From a virus, in the IMG/VR virus record IMGVR_UViG_3300012363_000001, positions 62,001-126,000 of that record: 64,000 bases of DNA; one strand, given 5' to 3'. Below the pieces are notes generated by a model. The model made no database searches, had not been told where the DNA came from, and saw only the letters and a program-made list of their open reading frames with translations. Below are positions 1 to 7,265 of this stretch, piece by piece; position 1 is the first letter of the stretch; every line of letters starts with the position of its first letter. Position numbers and translations under genes: made by a program.

Positions 1-2
1 CG

Positions 3-98
3 TGTGCACATTTTATTATGATGGCCACCAGTCAGCGACCGACCGAAGGCGTCTGCCCTACCTGCAAGAAGGATTATCTGGTACAATCGCCGTCATGA
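3..98 (+). CDS. C-terminal end of a small zinc-knuckle protein (partial)
   Basis: The frame is open from the window edge to a TGA at 96-98. Its last residues read EGVCPTCKKDYLVQSPS, with a CPTC knuckle as in zinc ribbons. The stop overlaps the next ATG as ATGA, the coupling seen throughout this genome. The start is outside the window, or at the ATG codons at 18/21, which would leave only about 25 residues. Function unknown. Confidence 0.4.
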   Translation, partial: CAHFIMMATSQRPTEGVCPTCKKDYLVQSPS

Positions 99-472
99 TG
101 CGTCTATTTAGGAGCTTCAACGCGGAATGCGACCGGCTCATCAGAGAAGGCGCCAAAGAAATCCAAGACGAACTGGACGAGGAAGAGCGCCGGCGCGGCT
201 ATTGGAAGGATGGGGTGCTCATCAAACCCGAGCCCAAAGTAGAAGTCCCCTGGCTTTGCCGGTTGGGATTTCATCTCTGGGTAATCTACACCATTGGCCC
301 GGACAATCCGGACTATAAGTTCAGGCGCCCTTACACCCGGCGTCGACACTGCGAACGTTGTCACCAGGTAGAGTATTCGGGACGCGGCGCTTATCTCCAG
401 GCCTGGGATGACAACAACTGGCGCCTGGAAGAGAACCACCCCGACCATCCCTGGCGCAAGACATCACGATGA
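95..472 (+). CDS. DUF1660-like small zinc protein
   Basis: 125 residues from the ATG at 95, chosen because it forms an ATGA overlap with the preceding stop; the frame is open further upstream but that part is not needed. An acidic/basic N-terminal helix is followed by a Cys-x5-His element (PWLCRLGFHLW) and then RHCERCHQ, giving a likely Cys/His zinc site. This Cys-x-x-x-G-H-W then C-x-x-C pattern is that of DUF1660-type prophage proteins, whose function is not known. The similarity is by pattern only. Confidence 0.65.
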   Translation: MMRLFRSFNAECDRLIREGAKEIQDELDEEERRRGYWKDGVLIKPEPKVEVPWLCRLGFHLWVIYTIGPDNPDYKFRRPYTRRRHCERCHQVEYSGRGAYLQAWDDNNWRLEENHPDHPWRKTSR

Positions 473-603
473 AAGCCAAGTACGGACCAATCTGCAGGGT
501 CTGGTGGCATCGGGTCGTGCTCTGGGTTGGGGGCCTCGGGACTTTGGCATATTTCATCCTCGATCGGGTCTTGCACTTTTTCGGCATCTGCATCGGGTTC
601 TGA
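469..603 (+). CDS. Small membrane protein (44 aa)
   Basis: ATG at 469 overlaps the previous TGA (ATGA). The product has a short basic head, then a hydrophobic stretch from about residue 16 to the end (VLWVGGLGTLAYFILDRVL) consistent with one membrane span. It ends at TGA 601-603. No family recognised; coupling and hydrophobic character support expression. Confidence 0.5.
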   Translation: MKAKYGPICRVWWHRVVLWVGGLGTLAYFILDRVLHFFGICIGF

Positions 604-605
604 CC

Positions 606-671
606 ATGCTCTTCTGGAAAGACGTCCAAGCAGGACACTACCACCAAGGCCGCGATGGGAAGCTGACATGA
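606..671 (+). CDS. Possible 21-residue ORF
   Basis: ATG at 606 lies two bases after the preceding stop, and the ORF's own TGA overlaps the next ATG (668) as ATGA. This fits the gene chain exactly, but 21 residues without a motif is weak evidence. It may be a coupling ORF for the next gene rather than a functional protein. Confidence 0.25.
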   Translation: MLFWKDVQAGHYHQGRDGKLT

Positions 672-955
672 AAGCCAGAGCCATCATCGAAATCGTCCGA
701 GACGAAGACGGTGACATCTACGACCTTAACCCGGTCAACCCTGAGATGCATTTAACCTTCCGTCGACTCCTCAATGGCCCGTACGCCTATGAACAGGTCA
801 TCACCGAGGGCATGGGCGCGCACTGGGACTTGAACACTGAGGCCCCCGATGCCGAGACCCTGGACAGCAACCCCGAACTCCACGGCAAAATTTGCCACAG
901 CATGAAGTTCAGGGAAAACCAACTGCTAGTCCTGGAGTTGATTTCAGACCCCTGA
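668..955 (+). CDS. Hypothetical acidic protein (95 aa)
   Basis: The ATG at 668 is preferred over an upstream in-frame start because it forms an ATGA overlap and avoids overlapping 469-603. The product is acidic, with no cysteine knuckle beyond a lone Cys and no membrane span. It is the last rightward gene before the convergent leftward block. Function unknown. Confidence 0.55.
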   Translation: MKARAIIEIVRDEDGDIYDLNPVNPEMHLTFRRLLNGPYAYEQVITEGMGAHWDLNTEAPDAETLDSNPELHGKICHSMKFRENQLLVLELISDP

Positions 956-992
956 GCATCTTCATCCGGCCGGCGAAATCCACGAGCACATG

Positions 993-1009
993 CCCATGAC
1001 ACGCATGGG
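993..1009. other. Short inverted repeat between convergent genes
   Basis: CCCATG-acacg-CATGGG, a 6-bp stem with a 5-base loop, sits in the 64-base gap between convergent stops. There is no T-tract on either side, so it is at best a weak bidirectional terminator. Confidence 0.25.
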
Positions 1010-1019
1010 GGTCGCACCA

Positions 1020-1241
1020 TCAACCCAGGACCTTGTCAATCAGTTCCCCGAGGTCGGCCACAAGATGAGACTGCTGGGGGAACCACTCACGATACCGGGC
1101 CACGGCTTCCTCACGGGTAGCGACCCGGAACTGAGCTAAGGTGCCGGACTTGTGGCTGAAGGGATTGCCCCATTTTGAGGGCCTGCCGATGTAGACGTCA
1201 AATTTATCCCGCTTGCAGTGGACAACTCTGGGGGAGGACAT
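1020..1241 (-). CDS. DUF4326-family protein
   Basis: 73 residues. The core VYIGRPSKWGNPF near residues 16-28 is the hallmark of DUF4326, followed by an EEAVARYREWF helix. The start is fixed because the conserved motif begins soon after the ATG. DUF4326 proteins are common in phages and plasmids; a nucleotide-related role has been suggested but the biochemistry is unknown. Its first 106 bases overlap the end of the upstream gene in another frame. It is the last gene of the long leftward block. Confidence 0.8.
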   Translation of the reverse strand: MSSPRVVHCKRDKFDVYIGRPSKWGNPFSHKSGTLAQFRVATREEAVARYREWFPQQSHLVADLGELIDKVLG

Positions 1242-1513
1242 AAGACACTCTCGTAGTTCTTCATTGCCTGGAGAAGACGACTGTTAACCTGCGGCGGACG
1301 CTTTATCAACTTGATGACAAACTCACTCTCCAGACGACTCAGAACCCCACGGGCCTGGCGTTCGTACTTGCGGGCACGTTCTGCGGCCCAGACAGCAACA
1401 TCGAAGGCACCTTCCTGGACGATTATACGATAGGACCGAAGACAGAGGCCGCATATGACGCCTGCCGGCGCCGGACGCGAATTACAGATTCGACACTGAC
1501 GTACGCGCTTCAC
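1136..1513 (-). CDS. Zinc-finger protein with long 3' overlap
   Basis: 125 residues. Near the N-terminus are CRIC and CGLC, a four-Cys zinc site, followed by a basic helical region. From about residue 90 on the reading frame overlaps the DUF4326 gene by 106 bases, and the tail becomes Ser/Thr/Pro-rich low complexity (STASG...SATSPAP), the composition expected when reading out of frame over another gene. The functional part probably ends near residue 90. No family recognised. Confidence 0.5.
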   Translation of the reverse strand: MKRVRQCRICNSRPAPAGVICGLCLRSYRIIVQEGAFDVAVWAAERARKYERQARGVLSRLESEFVIKLIKRPPQVNSRLLQAMKNYESVLCPPPELSTASGINLTSTSAGPQNGAIPSATSPAP

Positions 1514-1531
1514 GAGAAATCTTCCATCGAG

Positions 1532-1735
1532 TCATCGGGCGCGAACGCCAAACCGATACCAGAGGTACACAGCTCGTCCCCAAAGGTTCGACCGCTCCTG
1601 GCCAATGACCTGCCAGCAATCGCAACAAAAGTTCACCTGGTGGTTTACCGGCGTTGGATACTCAGGGTCAGGGTCAGCGCGTTGCTCGTCAAAGTTGATG
1701 AGCTTCCGCATCTGATGCTCATGCTTGCAGCCCAT
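1532..1735 (-). CDS. Small Cys/His protein (67 aa)
   Basis: ATG at 1735 overlaps the upstream TAA as TAATG. A Cys-x-His-x-His element at the N-terminus and FCCDCW about residue 37 could bind zinc. The C-terminus is basic and aromatic. Function unknown. Confidence 0.55.
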   Translation of the reverse strand: MGCKHEHQMRKLINFDEQRADPDPEYPTPVNHQVNFCCDCWQVIGQERSNLWGRAVYLWYRFGVRAR

Positions 1736-2277
1736 TACGCAGACTCGCCGGTCTTGAGAACGCCCTTAAAGGAATCGGCCAAGTCCTTCAGAGTCTGCCC
1801 GCTCGTGGACATTGGACAGAAATCATAACAGACTTCTCCAATCGAACCTTCACGTCTGACGGTGACGTCATTGGCATTGGCGATGGCAGTAGCCAGGTAT
1901 TCTTCCTCTGCCGGTACATGCACAAAGCACAGATACGCGTAGCCGTAAACCGGCTCCCCGGTCCATTTCAGGTCCTGGTAACCACCGAAGATGATGGCCT
2001 CAATTCGGCTGAAGGTGACCAAGTGCCCTTCAAGGAGATTGAACTCGGCGAGCTGATTCAAAATTCCGGCAAAGTGCTCCGCAACCCGTTCCTCGATACT
2101 GACCTTGGGTACAAGCTTCGAAAGAAAGATGCACTTGATTCGACCTGAGGCTTCACGGGTTTCATCCCGGTACCGTTCCAGAGACTTGAACGACTTCTCA
2201 GGCGCGAAAGCTGCTTTTGCCTTTTCACTGAGAAAAGGCTCCATAACCTGTTGACGATTTTCGACTATCATTGTCAT
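1735..2277 (-). CDS. Hypothetical protein (180 aa)
   Basis: The start at ATG 2277 (MTMIVENRQQV) is chosen because it forms an ATGA overlap with the upstream gene, although the frame is open to 2388. The protein looks like a soluble alpha/beta protein. Near the C-terminus there is EVCYDFCPMSTSG. No known domain was recognised. Confidence 0.55.
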   Translation of the reverse strand: MTMIVENRQQVMEPFLSEKAKAAFAPEKSFKSLERYRDETREASGRIKCIFLSKLVPKVSIEERVAEHFAGILNQLAEFNLLEGHLVTFSRIEAIIFGGYQDLKWTGEPVYGYAYLCFVHVPAEEEYLATAIANANDVTVRREGSIGEVCYDFCPMSTSGQTLKDLADSFKGVLKTGESA

Positions 2278-2678
2278 ATCCAGACCTCGTTTTTCCGCGG
2301 CAAGCGGACCGGGAGAATGCTCCGGTGCATGTTGGGCTTCAACTCCAGGAACTTCCCGGAGATGTAAAAAATAATTTTCTTTCCGCAACCGGGGCAGGTG
2401 TGCTCCCAGAGGCCTGGGCTCAGGCTAATCATTGACGGAGGCAGGTGCTCACGGTCGCGGCAGGGCTCCGGGGAGTCAGCGATTTTTCTCAGTATCATCG
2501 ATTCATATCTCTCTGGCCTGTCACCGGGAATCATCTGATAAGTACAGAACAGCTCCGGGGCGAAGTGTTCCTCCGGTCCGGAGCCACAATTCACGCAGTC
2601 GTTTAGACGATGATTATACCCTGCCTGGCGGAGAAAACAGGCATCATCGTGACTGTGCTTGCTGGCTCCGCCAATCAT
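2274..2678 (-). CDS. Zinc-ribbon protein (134 aa)
   Basis: The start at ATG 2678 (MIGGASKHS) is preferred because of the TGAGGA ribosome site just upstream and the ATGA overlap with the preceding small gene. It contains two Cys pairs, DCVNCG and TCPGCGKK, the second followed by a beta-strand-like KIIFYI. This is a zinc-ribbon architecture typical of small phage proteins. Function unknown. Confidence 0.6.
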   Translation of the reverse strand: MIGGASKHSHDDACFLRQAGYNHRLNDCVNCGSGPEEHFAPELFCTYQMIPGDRPERYESMILRKIADSPEPCRDREHLPPSMISLSPGLWEHTCPGCGKKIIFYISGKFLELKPNMHRSILPVRLPRKNEVWI

Positions 2679-2833
2679 GCTATCCTCAGGACGTGAATAT
2701 TGGCCGTGCGACGGCACGACGGACACACTATCTTAGCACGGTCGGCCCGAACATAGAACTTCTCCAGGCAGGCGCACTCGACTTCAACCATGTTGACCAC
2801 CGGGGTCCAGTAGGCCCGGTTGGTCAATTTCAT
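2675..2833 (-). CDS. Small zinc-ribbon protein (52 aa)
   Basis: ATG at 2833 reads MKLTNRAYWTPVV. Two Cys pairs, ECACL and VCPSCR, about 20 residues apart, make a minimal zinc ribbon. The stop overlaps the next ATG as ATGA. It fits exactly between its neighbours and follows the 2841 stop by seven bases. Confidence 0.55.
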   Translation of the reverse strand: MKLTNRAYWTPVVNMVEVECACLEKFYVRADRAKIVCPSCRRTANIHVLRIA

Positions 2834-2840
2834 ATTTTCG

Positions 2841-3143
2841 CTACGCAAGCTCATCTGACTCCCGGAGGATAACGGTTTCCTTCGTTCTCCACACCAACTG
2901 ATTGTAAGCCTTCAGGTCGTCAGCATTCATGTACACGATGGTAACCGGTAGCCCGATACCTTCGAATAGAACCCAGGCTTCCTCGATGTCACGTTGGGTG
3001 CTGAGTTTGGTCCAAGGCCAGAGTTTCCCACCGGCTTCGACCACGGCTATTCCCGCGGTCGTGGGGTCAATTCCGGGCGCGAATTCCATGTCCGGAGTCA
3101 GGGTTTTGATTTCTACGAAACCGTCAAGCTTTTTCATTTTCAT
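2841..3143 (-). CDS. Hypothetical protein sharing a segment with the 3406-4767 product
   Basis: 100 residues from ATG 3143, or 98 from ATG 3137, which is better spaced from the GAGGAG ribosome site. The centre reads IEEAWVLF...VYMNADDLKAYNQ and resembles IEDAWIHA...FVMDPVELKAYQD in the gene just upstream. The two genes may share a small domain. Function unknown. Confidence 0.5.
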   Translation of the reverse strand: MKMKKLDGFVEIKTLTPDMEFAPGIDPTTAGIAVVEAGGKLWPWTKLSTQRDIEEAWVLFEGIGLPVTIVYMNADDLKAYNQLVWRTKETVILRESDELA

Positions 3144-3402
3144 TTCTCCTCAAAAACAATTCGATGCCTTTTGGCGTAAACTTCCAGCGACTGCATTCAA
3201 AGAATTCATCGAAAATCTTTTTCACGATGTCCGGGGTCGTGCCTGCAATCTGAGCGTAGAGATTCAAATGCCCTTCATCTCGGGTGTCGGCCTCCAGACG
3301 CCGGAGGTCACCGGCAATGAGACGGTTAGGCCTCGTGCTCTCATAACCTTCCAGGAGGTTGTTGCGGTTGATAACCCGCCGATAGGTCATTGGATAGCCC
3401 AT
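3124..3402 (-). CDS. Hypothetical basic/acidic helical protein (92 aa)
   Basis: ATG at 3402 lies three bases after the previous stop, with AAGGGG upstream as a ribosome site. The protein is helical and charged and ends in a basic LRRNENEKA tail. The stop overlaps the start region of the next gene by about 20 bases. No domain recognised. Confidence 0.5.
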   Translation of the reverse strand: MGYPMTYRRVINRNNLLEGYESTRPNRLIAGDLRRLEADTRDEGHLNLYAQIAGTTPDIVKKIFDEFFECSRWKFTPKGIELFLRRNENEKA

Positions 3403-3405
3403 GGG

Positions 3406-4767
3406 TCACGTCCCCTTGTAGTCAGGTGATAGGCCGAGCTTGTCGACCTCTGGAAGCTTCCGGCACTTGGCGCAGTAGTCCTGGCGGACGTCATCCGGAT
3501 GCCCGTACCAATGGTCCAGGGCGTCGCAGAGTTCAATTCCACAGCGCATGCAGTCCGGGGCATCACCTTCATCAGGCTCGTCGTCGATGACCGGAGTCTC
3601 TTCGTTCTCTTCTTCCTCGTCGAGGTCAATCCAATTGCCGGCCGCGTTCACGGTGCCGGCAAAGACTTTGTCGGAGCCACGGTAGACATTCCAGTATTTC
3701 GAACCTTCGGGTAGCTCCGGGAGCTGGATACCGAGACCACTAAATTTCTTCTTCTCGGACTCTTCAATAATATCCTGATAAGCCTTCAACTCTACCGGGT
3801 CCATGACAAAATCGTGGTCGCGCCAACGGCCATGGTCATTGAGAGCGTGTATCCATGCATCTTCAATCATCTTCATGGTCAAGGGGCCTGGAGGCTTGAA
3901 ATCGCAGGTAATGGAGTCGATGTCCCCGAAAATGCTCTTGTCGGTCAGGAACAGGTCGCCTTCGGCGCTGAGGTCTCGGTCGGCTTCGCAGGCCTTTTGC
4001 GGGTCTTGGATAAGTTCCTCCGCGATTTCAATCTTTTCGACCGGAAAGGTAAACACCGGTCCTGTTACCCGCTTAACGCTGTCATAGTACTGCGGCACAT
4101 TCTTCACTGCCTCTTCAGCGGAAATAAACTCAACTCTTGCCGGCGGAGTCCCGGAGTCATTGATAAGCTCTCCAGATTCGCTATGCGATGACTCCCAGGT
4201 CACAGCCCTGTACACTGCTTCAGCATCCCCGGGGCTGTATTCAACGGGGTCGGTCTTGCCGAGAATAAAGACGGGCTTCGTGTCGTAATTCATACTCCAG
4301 GAAACATTGTTGAGAGGGATAATCTCGCGTTCCGTACCGTCATCATTCCTGATGATGAGCTTGGCCACCGCGCCGGTCAAGACCTTGGTCTTTGCAGGTT
4401 GAAACTTCTCGTCGGGCAGGTCGTAAACAACATCTTCCTCTACAGCCGGTAGCTCACTGAGGTCAGGGTTCAGTTCCTTGATGAAATCTTCATCCTCGCG
4501 ATAGCCGGGAACCAAGTACCCAAGAACTGCATCCAGATTGGGGAACTCATCAGAAATAGGGTCGTCATCAACACTCGACGTCACGACCGCTTTTGCCAGG
4601 GGGTCCCAAACATCGTAGTCGCAGTAAATCCTGTGCAGGTTAACCCATGAAGTCCCGGGTCCCTGAAGGTCAATCCAGCCCTCGTTGGGGTCAGCAGCCC
4701 TGACGTTCAGAATCTGCCGGCAGCTGAACGGACAGATGAAAACGAAAGATTTTCCACTATACGGCAT
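3406..4767 (-). CDS. Large multidomain hypothetical protein with C-terminal zinc site
   Basis: 453 residues from ATG 4767 (MPYSGKSF), chosen for the AAGGAG ribosome site eight bases upstream and the small overlap with the preceding gene. Three parts can be seen. There is a Cys-containing N-terminal domain with a DPNEGWIDLQG turn. A central segment contains NVSWSMNYDTKPVFILG and DPVEYSPGDAE, of a style seen in phage structural proteins. Near the C-terminus, after an acidic linker (EEEENEETP), come CMRCG...YCAKC zinc ligands. The segment IEDAW...LKAY resembles one in the next gene. It may be a virion or virion-associated protein, but this is not established. Confidence 0.5.
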   Translation of the reverse strand: MPYSGKSFVFICPFSCRQILNVRAADPNEGWIDLQGPGTSWVNLHRIYCDYDVWDPLAKAVVTSSVDDDPISDEFPNLDAVLGYLVPGYREDEDFIKELNPDLSELPAVEEDVVYDLPDEKFQPAKTKVLTGAVAKLIIRNDDGTEREIIPLNNVSWSMNYDTKPVFILGKTDPVEYSPGDAEAVYRAVTWESSHSESGELINDSGTPPARVEFISAEEAVKNVPQYYDSVKRVTGPVFTFPVEKIEIAEELIQDPQKACEADRDLSAEGDLFLTDKSIFGDIDSITCDFKPPGPLTMKMIEDAWIHALNDHGRWRDHDFVMDPVELKAYQDIIEESEKKKFSGLGIQLPELPEGSKYWNVYRGSDKVFAGTVNAAGNWIDLDEEEENEETPVIDDEPDEGDAPDCMRCGIELCDALDHWYGHPDDVRQDYCAKCRKLPEVDKLGLSPDYKGT

Positions 4768-5227
4768 CTGGATTCTCCTTCGGAGGAAATCCGCAGAGAG
4801 GAATCCAGGCCCAAACTTCAGTCCGGGGATAAGCGTTGTATCCAATCGTTACCTTTTCCCTCTTCCAAGAAGATTGTTGCGTCATAGGCTCCTCAGGTGT
4901 TAGGAATAGTCTCGGAATCCAATGGCCAGGGTAGTGGTTAAGGTAGAGCGTTCCACCAACCGAATAGCAGTCAGGATGCGGGCAGGGCAGGAACGGGGCT
5001 CTGATAGTCAAGTGATTGCATCTGCCCATATTCTGTTCCGCGTTGACGAGGTCGTTCGTCAGTTGGATAATCTGCTTTCGGAGCAGAGGAAGTTCTCGCC
5101 ATAGGTATGGCGTCAATAGCTGGCTCCAGAAGGTACGCCAACGGAGCCCGAAGACCCGCCAGTCAAGTTTGACCGTGGTCCAGAATCCGTACCGGAAGTA
5201 ATACTTGATTCCAGCCACGGGGTTCAT
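4757..5227 (-). CDS. Aromatic-rich hypothetical protein (156 aa)
   Basis: ATG at 5227 forms an ATGA overlap with the preceding gene. The first 50 residues are rich in Trp, Phe, Tyr and Arg, followed by a helical LRKQIIQLTNDLVNAEQ segment and a CNH...CPHPDC Cys/His cluster. No clear membrane span and no family recognised. Confidence 0.5.
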   Translation of the reverse strand: MNPVAGIKYYFRYGFWTTVKLDWRVFGLRWRTFWSQLLTPYLWRELPLLRKQIIQLTNDLVNAEQNMGRCNHLTIRAPFLPCPHPDCYSVGGTLYLNHYPGHWIPRLFLTPEEPMTQQSSWKREKVTIGYNAYPRTEVWAWIPLCGFPPKENPDAV

Positions 5228-5463
5228 TTTGGCTCAAAGCCTTCCCAAATGGTTCTCACCTTCACGTCGTAGATACTGATGTGACCCTTTTCGGTCCGAA
5301 AGCCCAGGACCGCGGAATCCCCGCTGAGATGAAAATAATAATCCTTCGTCTTGCCGCCGACGAGGGACTGGAAGACGCCCCGTGTCCACTCCAGGCGGTC
5401 GGCCTTGGTGACTCGCTTGGCATTGTCCCAACGAAACTTTTTGAGCCATTTAGGAGGGAACAT
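5224..5463 (-). CDS. Hypothetical protein (79 aa)
   Basis: Start at ATG 5463 (MFPPKWLKK), one base after the upstream stop and with a GAGG site; the frame is open to 5508 but would overlap the upstream gene. A basic N-terminus precedes beta-like segments. Function unknown. Confidence 0.5.
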   Translation of the reverse strand: MFPPKWLKKFRWDNAKRVTKADRLEWTRGVFQSLVGGKTKDYYFHLSGDSAVLGFRTEKGHISIYDVKVRTIWEGFEPK

Positions 5464-5464
5464 C

Positions 5465-5695
5465 TTAACCTCGACCCTGCAGGTTCCCGGGGGTGAAGTG
5501 CGGAACAAACTGGCTCTGAACCCTGACCGTGCCAGTCTCTACCAGCTTGTAGATAGCCACCGGCGAGCCGGCAGAAATATCATCAACTCCGTCACCGTTG
5601 TTCACTAACAGGTTAACGACACCCGAATGCAACTCTTCGTCGGCGAATACATAAATCACACGTGGAAACGGGCTCGGCTTAGCTTTCTTCTTCAT
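5465..5695 (-). CDS. Hypothetical protein (76 aa)
   Basis: Start at ATG 5695 (MKKKAKPSP), with GGAGG nine bases upstream inside the end of the previous gene (17-base overlap). The basic head is followed by a mainly beta-like sequence. No family recognised. Confidence 0.5.
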   Translation of the reverse strand: MKKKAKPSPFPRVIYVFADEELHSGVVNLLVNNGDGVDDISAGSPVAIYKLVETGTVRVQSQFVPHFTPGNLQGRG

Positions 5696-6176
5696 TTTCT
5701 TCTGCCTCCGGCATCCTGAAATCGAAATCAACCCAGAATTCTACCACAGCCGAGCCATCAAGTTGAGGCCGCGGGTGGCGGATGTCGATATCCGGTCCAT
5801 CGCCCTGGCAGCAGGTGCATCCGATTCTGTGTACGGCGTCGGGAACAATAAAATGCATGTCGTCTAGGCCCTGCTTCCGAAAAGGGTCTAGGATTTCGTA
5901 GTACGCACTGCTGGTCTTGGTGGCCAGCATCTTTGCCATGATGTCTTTATCGATGACCACGGCGTGAACCAGCTGGCGACCGTGACGAGGCCCGTTGTAG
6001 AGCCGGATTTTCATTTTGTCCAGAAGGTAATAAAGCGTCATCCTGCCAATCTCATCCAGAGCCCATTCGACTGCAGTCATCCCGCTGTGCGGACGGGCAG
6101 CAATCTGCCACGTGCAGCACCAGTTGACGAAGTCATTCTTGAGCTTCTCAATTTCCGGCTGATAGGATTCACTCAT
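5679..6176 (-). CDS. Hypothetical protein (165 aa)
   Basis: Contains a helical N-terminus with WCCTW, a middle segment YNGPRHGRQL, and RIGCTCCQGDGPDI near residue 117, so up to five cysteines could bind metal. The C-terminus is very acidic (EAEENEEES). It overlaps the neighbouring small genes by 8 and 17 bases. Function unknown. Confidence 0.55.
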   Translation of the reverse strand: MSESYQPEIEKLKNDFVNWCCTWQIAARPHSGMTAVEWALDEIGRMTLYYLLDKMKIRLYNGPRHGRQLVHAVVIDKDIMAKMLATKTSSAYYEILDPFRKQGLDDMHFIVPDAVHRIGCTCCQGDGPDIDIRHPRPQLDGSAVVEFWVDFDFRMPEAEENEEES

Positions 6177-6453
6177 CTGGGAAATCCTCTACGGACGGGT
6201 CCATAAAATTCAATTGGAACGCGGAGAGAATGACCTGGGCGTTCGTATCAGAAAGTTCCTCAAGATTCAGCTGGACGAACTTCACAGGGTTGGGCAGCTT
6301 CAGGACACAGGTGAACCGCAGCGGGAAGACGTCAAGTTGGTCAGAACGAACCGGCTCGACTTGAATCGAAGCCGGCTCAACTCCATAGAATCGAAGCGTT
6401 TCAATAATCTTGTTGGTCAGTAGCTGAACCCCGGCCATCTTAAGCGCGTCCAT
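6169..6453 (-). CDS. Small protein with a portal-derived C-terminal segment
   Basis: 94 residues. Residues about 66-80 (LSDTNAQVILSAFQL) match the portal protein of this phage (LSDTNARVILSAFQM, about residues 423-437). The DNA match is 37 of 41 bases (6215-6255 against 24002-24042), so this is true homology. The rest of the protein does not resemble the portal. It may be a recombination product or carry a portal-mimicking interaction segment. It is coupled to its neighbours by short overlaps. Confidence 0.6.
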   Translation of the reverse strand: MDALKMAGVQLLTNKIIETLRFYGVEPASIQVEPVRSDQLDVFPLRFTCVLKLPNPVKFVQLNLEELSDTNAQVILSAFQLNFMDPSVEDFPDE

Positions 6454-6739
6454 TCAAACGCTCCTTGATGCTGTAGAACTTGCCCCTATAGGCCCGGGCG
6501 CGGCGTTCCTGGTGGTAGACCCGCTTCCAGACTTCCTTCAACCGTTCCTCGGCGTTAAGAAGTTGCTTCTTCCGAGCTTCTACCTCATCCTTGAGTCTTT
6601 CGGCTTCAGACTTACCGACGAAGTGTTGGTCATGCCCATTCGGACAGTAAAAGGTATCGTGCCGGTCCCGACGGTTATCAACCCAATTGTCTGGACAACC
6701 GAAGACAATTCCACAAAGGTAGCAGGTAATGTTTTCCAT
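6440..6739 (-). CDS. Zinc-binding coiled-coil phage protein
   Basis: 99 residues. The N-terminus reads ITCYLCGIVFG, then FYCPNGH about residue 30, a zinc site seen in a widespread small phage protein family of unknown function. Residues about 45-85 form a charged helix typical of a coiled coil (EAERLKDEVEARKKQL). The ATG at 6739 has a GAGGG site. Recognition is by motif. Confidence 0.7.
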   Translation of the reverse strand: MENITCYLCGIVFGCPDNWVDNRRDRHDTFYCPNGHDQHFVGKSEAERLKDEVEARKKQLLNAEERLKEVWKRVYHQERRARAYRGKFYSIKERLNGRA

Positions 6740-6747
6740 CAGAACCC

Positions 6748-6906
6748 TCAGTCAGGAAGAACGACAGTAGTCAAACCCAGTACCGCGGTGGTCGCGGACA
6801 GGAACACAAAAGGGTTTGCTTCCCGCCACATGAGCACGGTCATGGTGCCAAATGACAGAAAAATAAAAAATCCAAGAACCTTAGATACAAAAGCGGCGTC
6901 CTTCAT
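6748..6906 (-). CDS. Small two-span membrane protein (52 aa)
   Basis: ATG at 6906 overlaps the upstream TGA as ATGA. The 52-residue product has two hydrophobic stretches, residues about 8-25 (KVLGFFIFLSFGTMTVLM) and 33-50, with a short charged turn between them. It lies directly after the PQ-loop membrane protein gene. Function unknown. Confidence 0.6.
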   Translation of the reverse strand: MKDAAFVSKVLGFFIFLSFGTMTVLMWREANPFVFLSATTAVLGLTTVVLPD

Positions 6907-7265
6907 GTTCTTGACCGACCGGCTTCGTCTATGGCCCGGATGAGATTCTTCGAGGACTCAGCGCTCTTCCGGAAGGCTTCAGAAATGACCTCAAGTACCG
7001 GCTGGCGCCTAAACAGTCGGTAGAAACCCAGGACTCCCCAGCTGGCAGCCTCGACACTGTAATTCACAGCCAGGACCCAATCGAAGCCTCGGGTCCAGGT
7101 CAGGTACGTGTACATGACCATGGTGCCGCCAAGGATGGCCGCTACGAGGTCCAGGGGCACGCCAAGGTGTCTGCCAGCCCTGATGGTCCTCAGAGCCTGT
7201 GGGACGGCAGCGTAGGCGAATAGGGAGCCACCGGCGAGGCCTAGGACGGTTTGCAGGAAGGACAT
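6903..7265 (-). CDS. SemiSWEET-like PQ-loop membrane protein
   Basis: 120 residues with three hydrophobic spans in the first 90 residues and a PQ-loop signature (YAAVPQALRTIRAG, about residues 18-31) at the end of the first. This is the single-repeat architecture of bacterial SemiSWEET and related MtN3/PQ-loop transporters, which work as dimers in the inner membrane and pass small sugars or other solutes. A cytoplasmic helical tail follows. The substrate cannot be predicted. Confidence 0.75.
   Translation of the reverse strand: MSFLQTVLGLAGGSLFAYAAVPQALRTIRAGRHLGVPLDLVAAILGGTMVMYTYLTWTRGFDWVLAVNYSVEAASWGVLGFYRLFRRQPVLEVISEAFRKSAESSKNLIRAIDEAGRSRT

Noticed and set aside
2142-2155. Extra copy of the control-region motif (CTGAGGCTTCA)
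   Set aside because: Single, not paired, in the middle of a coding region with no nearby promoter; likely chance.
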